Below, one piece after another: positions 57,251 through 64,000 of a stretch of DNA of 64,000 nt. The position numbers and the translations under genes are program-made. Below the pieces are notes generated by a model. That model was not told the DNA's origin and ran no database searches. It saw only the letters and a list, made by a program, of their open reading frames with translations. The stretch lies in NCBI RefSeq assembly GCF_016808335.1, contig NC_053146.1, positions 38,746,470-38,810,469 on the forward strand, given 5' to 3'. Each line of letters starts with the position of its first letter. The first letter of the stretch is position 1. Source of the DNA: Panicum virgatum (taxonomy: Eukaryota; Streptophyta; Magnoliopsida; Poales; Poaceae).

Positions 57251-58223
57251 GAGCAACTCCAGCAATGGTCTCTACTTAAGACCTCTAATTTGTCAAGTAG
57301 GGACTCCTGGCCTTCAAATTTACACTCAAACTCCAGCAGTAGCCCCAACTTCTCAACCCCTACTTCTCAATGATTATATAGGGCCCACATGTCATTGTCT
57401 TATCTTTTTTTATTTCTATTTTTATTTTATTTCCCGCACCCCACGTGCTTCTTCTATCTCGCGACTTCTTCTCTCCCTCCCTCTTTCCTTCTCCCTCCCC
57501 GCACTCAAATCCCTCTCCCGAGCTTGGGGCTTGGGCCACCCGCTCTCCATGGCAGCGCGAGTGATGGTCTGGAGCACCAAAGCAACACCTTCTGTGCTTG
57601 GACGACGCACGCATGCTTGAGCTTGGGGCAACAACAGGAAGACTTGAGCTCGGGAGTGGCGGCGGCGAGCATGCACCAACTCGGGATTGGCAGCGACTGG
57701 GCTGCAGCTCAAGGCCGGCGGGGTCGGCGCCGCTGGTCGGGCCAACAGCGAGCGGGATGCAGCTTGGGGCCGGCAACGCGGGCACCACATCTGGGGGCGG
57801 TGGCGCGAGCGCCGCAGCTCGAGCCGGTGGCGAGAGTGCCGTAGCTCAGGCCAGTGGGGGCCACAGCGCAGACGCCGCAACTTGGGGGCGGCGGTGCAGG
57901 CACCACACCTCGGGCCGGCGGGGCGGCGCGTGGGGGGCGGGGCGAGGCTGGGCCGGCACGTGGCGGACGGGGAGGTGGCGGCGCGCCGGCGGGGGGCGCG
58001 CGGGGGGTGGGGGGGGGGGTCCAGGCGGCGCGCGGAGGGGCGGCATGCGCACAGGAGATGGGAGGCTGGATCGAAGCCCCCCTATTCCGAGGGATTGGAC
58101 TGATAATTTGAGAGTTTATTTAAAATATGAGTTCATTTAGGAAGTCTGTTAGAGTTCATTTTCTTTCTAAACTCTCAAAATTGAGAGTAGGGACCCAAAT
58201 AAAAGTCTGGACTGGAGTTGCTG
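57251..58223. mobile_element. PIF/Harbinger-like element, 973 bp, GC-rich interior
   Basis: It starts GAGCAACTCCAGCAATGG and ends GTCTGGACTGGAGTTGCTG, inverted with one mismatch at the first base. TAA flanks both sides (57248-57250 and 58224-58226). The interior at 57560-58070 is GC-rich, with repeated GGCGGCGG/GCAGC(T) words that keep frames open on both strands without any domain. Confidence 0.75.
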
Positions 58224-58226
58224 TAA

Positions 58227-58579
58227 GGGCAAGCACATTGGTGTCGTCTAATAGGTGTCTAATAGGTAGTCTCATGCATGATATGTAATTTTGAGACGGT
58301 TTATTAGACAATTTGTACAATAATTTGTCTCGTAGAAACTCTTTAATTCCTTAATTTGTGTAAATAAAAAAATATTGTATGTTGCATGGCAACTAAAACT
58401 TGTACAATGGTAGTCTAGTTGTCTTATAGTCCTAAAATTTAGCTTATGAGGCGGTTGTCTCACGAAACAACAACCTTTCTCTCTCATCTTGTTCTCTCTC
58501 ATCCACATCACCAAAAATTTTACGTGATATTGCATGAGACGAACTATGAGACTGCTGAAGTACAGTAATGTACTTGCCC
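58227..58579. mobile_element. MITE with GGGCAAGYACATT ends, 353 bp
   Basis: It starts GGGCAAGCACATTGG and ends AATGTACTTGCCC. It begins directly after the TAA of the preceding Harbinger element; the right flank is GAA. Inner TCTCAT(G)/CATGAGAC words pair. It is non-coding. Confidence 0.7.
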
Positions 58580-58634
58580 GAAGAGCATGGCGCAAAGCAG
58601 TAGGCTGCAGCGGCGGATGGTTAAAGGAAGGTAA

Positions 58635-59049
58635 GAGCATCTCCAAGAGTTTGTCATATTTTACTTGGCATATCTTGTGTTTTGCCAACTTCTAAAAAAT
58701 ATGCCAAGTAAAAAAAGAGGTTATCTCCAACAGCTTGGTATAATTCACTTGCCAAATCCAGATCTAACTTACATCAGGAACCCTGACAGAGAAACAAAAT
58801 TATATTTATGCCCTTCCACCTCTTGAAAACTTAAATCAGGAACCCTTCTCTATTATTTATTTATTTTTTCACCCTCCCACCTGAATAGAAAACACGATGC
58901 CAACCGCGCGCCGCGCGCGTATATTTACGCGCTGGAGGCTGGTTTTTCCCAAGTTGCCAAAAATTACCAAGTCTTTTGCTAAACTGTTGGAGGAGTATTT
59001 TTAACATTTTTGTCAAAAATCAAAGATGGTAACTCGATTTGCCAAACTG
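58635..59049. mobile_element. PIF/Harbinger MITE, copy 2 (right end truncated)
   Basis: It is nearly identical to 51407-51833, from GAGCATCTCCAAGAGTTTG through GCGCGCGTATATTTACGCGC to GCCAAACTG, then stops short of the final CTGGAGATGCTC. It lies about 200 bp upstream of the FolD-type start codon and may contribute to or disturb its promoter. Confidence 0.88.
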
Positions 59050-59244
59050 GGCATCAAATCGGACAGACCACACACACATGCACGAATCTAAAAAAAACCC
59101 GTAGCAACGTGAAAAAAAACTAACGGAAGCCCATGTGATAAAAATACTCCTAGCTGAGCCCATGTGGCCCAAAAGGCCCAAACGTCTACCAAAATCTCAT
59201 TTCCGACAGGAGCGGCGGCGGGTCCGCGTGTCGCGTCGACGGAG

Positions 59245-61788
59245 ATGGGTGGCGCCGTCGTGGCCGTGCTCGCCGCCGCCGCCACACGCCACAACCGTTC
59301 CCTTCTAGCCTCCTTGCTCTACAGGGTGGCACGTGGGCTCCACGACTCTTCAGCGGCAGCAGAGGAGGACAAGGCGGGGGCGGGGAGCCGCCGGCGGCGG
59401 CGGAGGAGCAGCAGCAGCCTCCTTCTTGGACCGGATTTCCCCGACAGCTGGGACCCTCCACCGCGTGCTGCAGCGCGAGCGCCGCCTCCGCGGGACGCCG
59501 GAGGTGAGCGGGAATCATTGGTTTGGTAAATCTCGGGTTGAAGGCGGGGAAGCGAGCGTTGAGAGTGCCACCTTTTCTACAAAAGAAGGGATTATTTAAT
59601 TACACTAGATGTTGGTGTAATTAAATGGATATAAGTTGGTGGAGCTTAACGCTTGTGATTCATCAAGTTAGCTTGTGGCATGAGCTCAGTTCTTGTTGTT
59701 CATGCAAAATCAATGCTCAGATCCTATAGTATCTCAGTGTAGAAAACTACCCTGTTGCTAACGGTTGTAGCGTCGATGGACGAAAATGCAACATGAAATG
59801 AAACGCGAGTTGGGGTTCTTTAGTAGCTCCTGTGCTAGATAGAACTAGAAGTTTGTAGGGTGTTGGTTTAAGCACCAGTACAAGTGGAAGGTTCAGAGGG
59901 AAATTCAAGCTCTAATTGATGCAAAATGGAAATTGATTTAGTGAACTACTCCTGTTGCTTGGTAGCTGCTCTCAGTAAGTATATGTTTGGCATACATCTG
60001 CATAGAAGTCTCAAGTCAACACCTTTGATTCTTGGCCAATTTGTGGATGTCATCTATTTATTCAGCATCTTATGCTAAAAATCTGATGCATTGAACTATC
60101 ATTTCTGTCTTTTGTAGCTGATTATGGTTACACCGCAACCATTATCGATGGCAAGTCTATTGCAGAGGACATAAGGTTAAATATTGCTGAAGAAGTCCGT
60201 CAAATGAAAAGTACAGTCGGACATGTGCCTGGTCTAGCTGTTGTATTGGTTGGTGATAGAAGAGATTCTGAATCTTATGTGCGATACAAAACAAAAGGTT
60301 GTGAGGAAGTTGGAATTAAATCATTGCTGGCAAAGTTGCCTGGAAACTGTACAGAAGATGAAGTGATGGATTCAGTGTCAAGATTTAATGAAGATCCTTC
60401 TGTTCATGGCATCCTAGTACAGCTACCTCTACCACAGGTAACATGTTGTTCTGTTGCCGCTTTCAAAAGGCATGATTATTGGTTTATTTCATATATTAAT
60501 ATCACGTGAAAAATTCCATTTGCACCCGATAGAGAAAACTATTAGTTTCCATTTTATGTATCTGTCTGATCAAGGTTCATCTTAATTTACAACAAGAATT
60601 GCTACACCATGCTTGATATTGAACATAATACATTGTTGGTCATTGTATTATTTGTGCTAATTTGTATCAATCAGCATATGGATGAGGAAAGGATTTTGAG
60701 TGCCATCAGTCTAGAGAAGGATGTTGATGGTTTCCATCCCTTGAATGTTGGAAATCTTGCTCTCAGAAGCCGAAAACCTCTGTTTTTGCCCTGTGCTGCA
60801 AAGGCGTGCATTGAGTTGTTGCTCCAATCTGGGATTGAACTCATGGGAAAGCATGTAACTGTGATCGGAAGAAGCAAAGTTGTTGGATTGCCCACTTCCT
60901 TACTTTTACAGGTTAAGTTTTCACAATTGAGTCACATCTATTATTTTTATGCACTTTTTACCATATGAGAACAGTATATGACATTATTTTTTTTCCAGAG
61001 GCATCATGCCACTGTCAGTGTTATCCATGCCTTCACAACAAATCCAGAGGCGATTACCCGTGAATCTGACATTGTCATATCAGCTGCTGGAGTGCCCAAT
61101 CTTGTAAGAGGAACTTGGTTAAAGCAAGGTGCAGTTGTGATTGATGTGGGGACAAATCCAATCGAGGTAAAGACTAGTTTTCTACTGTACTTTCGCTCAA
61201 TAAGGTTGATATGTTTTTTTTCTGTGTTGTTGCCTAATATTACTTGCCCATCGTCACCAGTTTATTTTCTGGTTAATGATATCTGAATTATTGGTGTAAA
61301 TGATTCTCATGTTGTGTGCTTCTAAAGTGCAGTAAATGCTGTTATGATCTAATGTTTCTATTTTTATTTTTGTAAAAGGAACATGTGTAGTCCAGGGTTG
61401 AAGTTACTCCTTTAGCAAAACACGAATCATTGTCATTCAATCATTGCATGTTAACCTTGCTGTCCACTGTAAACTTAAAATGTCACCTGCAAACAGAGTT
61501 TCTGTAAGCATCACTAGTTCACCAGCACTTAGCGAATTGGAGCCATGATTTTGAATCTTTTTTTCGTGTAATAGCATCTAGCCAACGGGAATTCTGACCT
61601 CTTTTATTTTTCAGGATCCTACCAGTGATTATGGTTATCGCCTAACTGGTGATGTCTGCTTTGAAGAAGCAGTGAAGGTGGCTTCTGCTATAACTCCAGT
61701 TCCTGGCGGAGTTGGACCAGTGACAATAGCGATGCTTCTTGGCAACACACTTGATTCAGCTAGACGGGTTTATGGCCTAAGTGACTGA
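59245..61788 (+). CDS. Bifunctional methylenetetrahydrofolate dehydrogenase/cyclohydrolase (FolD type), 5 exons
   Basis: The enzyme oxidises 5,10-methylene-THF with NADP+ and then hydrolyses methenyl-THF to 10-formyl-THF, in one-carbon metabolism. Exons: 59245-59503, 60118-60437, 60675-60911, 60999-61166, 61615-61788. Junctions are GT-AG, phases agree, and the product is 385 aa. Y140 and K144 in [17 protein letters not shown] form the catalytic Yxxx[22 protein letters not shown] (209 on), the NADP-binding GRSKVVGLP (258-266) and the signature PGGVGPVT (358-365) are all present. The N-terminal 85 or so residues lie outside the enzyme fold. They start [20 protein letters not shown], rich in Ala/Arg/Ser with few acids, which suggests a mitochondrial or plastid presequence. 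I chose the ATG at 59245; an in-frame ATG at 59164 would add 27 residues. It appears intact. Confidence 0.93.
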
Positions 61789-62416
61789 ACCCCCTGAACT
61801 GTACTTTTGCCACACTTACCCTTTGTAAATTAGTCGTCTTTTCTTTTTTTGCTCTCTATTTTATTTGTATGAGAGCTGGGATGTACCATATTTTTCTCAA
61901 TAAATATTGTATGCTTAGCAGTGTACATTAAATAAATATATTTTTGTCTGGAGACAAAGCGATAAACAAAAGCAAGAAATTAACTTTAAGACAAGGTTCC
62001 TCTTATTTTTGCTTCGGTCAGAAACAGGCATGACAACCATATTGGTTTTCATGCCTCATCTAGCATTATCAAATGATTAAGCACAATGCTTAGCCACCAA
62101 ATAGAAAACATATTTCAGTATCAGATGATATGTCAAAGATCAATATGGGCACTCGCTTCCATTTCAACAGAGTCCGTGTTTGAATTGTACATTTGCAATG
62201 CAGTAAACATCATACTGCCAAAACACATCCTGATCTGCATCACTTATTCCTTTTTACATGAAACATTGGATAATTTGGGTGCACAGCTATTGTGATGACA
62301 TGTGCCATGAAACACTGAAACGTCCTTTGCCATGGAAGGAGGACATCTCAACGCATATACCTTTTCTATTGATCCTTTTCCTCCTGCTCTCTTCCATATT
62401 CTATGATTCCTCTCCT
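61789..62416 (+). other. 3' side of the FolD-type gene
   Basis: CAATAAATATTG at about 61898 is a plausible polyadenylation signal about 110 bases after the stop. The remainder is AT-rich with no recognised feature. Confidence 0.4.
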
Positions 62417-64000
62417 ATTTTTTTTAAACGAACAACACTCGACGAGTGTGTTTCTATTGATATAGTAGAAAAAAATACAAGGTTATGTTTCTGGGAGACC
62501 ATAACTAGGCAAAAAAAAAGGAAAAAAACACACACAAACGGCGGGTTGGATTGGGACATCAACGCGCGCCAACGACAACTCAACACCGGCCGATCGGATT
62601 GGGACATCGACACAAGCCACAGAATGCATCTCCACAAGACAGCTCTGTCCAGTCGGATTAGGGCATCGACTCGGACCCCGACAACCGCCTCGTCGAACAC
62701 GGCAACCGCCAACATTCCGCCCATGTAATCGTGGAAACCTGCAAACGCAACCTGCGTCGACAGAGATCCAAAAGAAGCAGACCGCACCGCACCGAGAAGG
62801 CCACTGCTATGCGGAACCCTCCGCCGTAGTGCCGCTGCAACACCACACACCACCTGATAGGAAGAAACCACCGAATCCAGACCTCTCACAGGCTGCCTCA
62901 CAGTCGCCACCGCGATAACACAACGCGCGGGGGCCTCGCCACTTCCGCCGTTGGACTCCACCTTGCTCTCGTCGCCTCGGGGAAACACCGCACGTGGGGA
63001 CCTCGCCACGCCCACCTCAGTCTCCACATCACGGATCCGTTTTTTAAGTTGCCGTCAGGGTGGTGGGCGAACTTGCCCCGCCTCCCCGGATCTCCATCAA
63101 ACCGTTGAGTCATCGCTGCATGTCGATCTCACTTCCTTGCTTCACCCGCGCACATAGTCTCCGGTGCCATGTCAGCAAGTCGAAGAAGTCGCTTGCGCCA
63201 TCTTTCGACGATGTACCGCACCGGGTAGCCCAGCCAAGCTAGACAACCCGCCGCAGTCTGCTGCCAGCCAAGTCGTCCCACGATGCCGATACCGCTAGCG
63301 CCGTCCTTCGACGCAGTCCCACGCCGCACTGACGGTTGCCAAGCAACGCCAGCCGCCGCGGTCCGCTGCAAGCAACCGCAATCGACAATTATGCGGCAAC
63401 CTTCAACCGCCACCATAGCCGCGAACACCACCATATGGGCTCAACAACACCCGTTCAGCTTGTCAAACGGCGAGGTTACCACCACTAGCCGCAGCCGCCC
63501 ATGACTAAAGAACCAGAAATGTCCAGAGCTGAGATGGGTCTCTAGAAGTGTCGCCTCCAAGAAGGGCACGACGCCGATGGCGCCGCCGACACTCGTCCAG
63601 GTTTTCACCTAGAAACCCGTGTAGTAGGGTTGGAGCTCCGACATGACGCCCCCAGTAGGGAACGACGCCTTGGGGCGCCGCCCTCATGTCCAGAAAACCG
63701 GTAAGGGCTTTCGCCCGGAGTATCTCCTCCCATGCTGCACGCCCACAGCTGGGCACTCCCGGATCGCAGCCCAGCTAGGCGGCGTCGCCGCCGCTCCTCC
63801 ACCCGCCCAGCCACTGCCGTTCCACCTCTACTGCACATTCGTCGGAGCACAGTCGTCGCCGTAGGCCATCGCCGCCGCAAAATCTCGACCCCTCACCACC
63901 ACCGGCGAGCAAACTGCACAAGCCAGCCACCCCAGCTGGAGCACAGCTGGTCAGCCCCCACCGGCGCACCTCCTCTGCGCCCGCCGCTCGCGCGTGCACC
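62417..64000 (-). mobile_element. Probable retroelement sequence on the minus strand
   Basis: The stretch opens with a T run (an A tail if read on the minus strand), next to ATAGTAGAAAAAAATAC. It continues as GC-rich sequence with long but domain-less frames in several frames. GATTGGGACATC repeats near 62551 and 62597, and GGATTAGGGCATCGACTCGG lies near 62655. I recognise no reverse transcriptase. A LINE or other retroelement 3' region running off the right edge is my best guess. Confidence 0.3.

Noticed and set aside
1..64000. CRISPR arrays, operons, phage or bacterial systems
   Set aside because: No regularly spaced repeats, no ribosome-binding sites and no bacterial gene organisation. All recognisable genes are plant-type and spliced or transposon-derived.

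Overview
This is plant nuclear DNA, almost certainly from a grass (Poaceae, probably panicoid). The signs are spliced genes with GT-AG introns, a plant-type TTTAGGG repeat, very GC-rich gene 5' ends, and a dense load of grass transposons: CACTA ends, PIF/Harbinger and Stowaway MITEs, hAT elements, Copia and Gypsy LTR elements, LINE remnants and a Helitron. No species can be named from sequence alone.

Three protein genes look intact. (1) 30098-31348 (-) is an intronless DEDDh 3'-5' exoribonuclease of the ERI1 type with a C-terminal GRF zinc finger (416 aa). (2) 36264-48630 (-) is a 16-exon NOC1/MAK21/CEBPZ-type ribosome-biogenesis factor (SWA2-like, 1009 aa). All its exons could be joined with consistent phase. 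(3) 59245-61788 (+) is a 5-exon bifunctional methylenetetrahydrofolate dehydrogenase/cyclohydrolase (FolD type, 385 aa), probably organellar.

The rest is mostly transposons and broken genes. 1-5.3 kb holds two CACTA ends, a LINE remnant and MITEs. 6.3-12.86 kb is a Copia-type LTR element with gag but no pol. It abuts 12.86-16.88 kb, the right part of a CACTA element with a degraded TNPA-like gene, a Ulp1-like peptidase remnant and an interstitial telomeric repeat. 18.3-19.5 kb is a long-TIR MULE-like element. 23.0-23.9 kb is a hAT element. 25.3-27.3 kb is the 5' part of a Gypsy element, followed by an orphan terminal exon of an inositol polyphosphate 5-phosphatase. 31.9-33.2 kb is a Harbinger-like element and 34.2-34.9 kb a frameshifted DUF599 pseudogene.

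The NOC1 introns carry two hAT insertions, a Stowaway MITE, a SINE-like insertion and a tandem repeat. 50-59 kb is a patchwork: a tiny Helitron, two copies of one Harbinger MITE, a truncated LINE with a 17-bp target duplication, foldback elements, an inverted duplication around a U-box/ARM gene fragment, and a hAT with a perfect 8-bp target duplication. The three genes share no evident pathway. I see no gene cluster, CRISPR array or novel operon-like system. The most noteworthy signals are the transposon structures and the gene fragments they carry.
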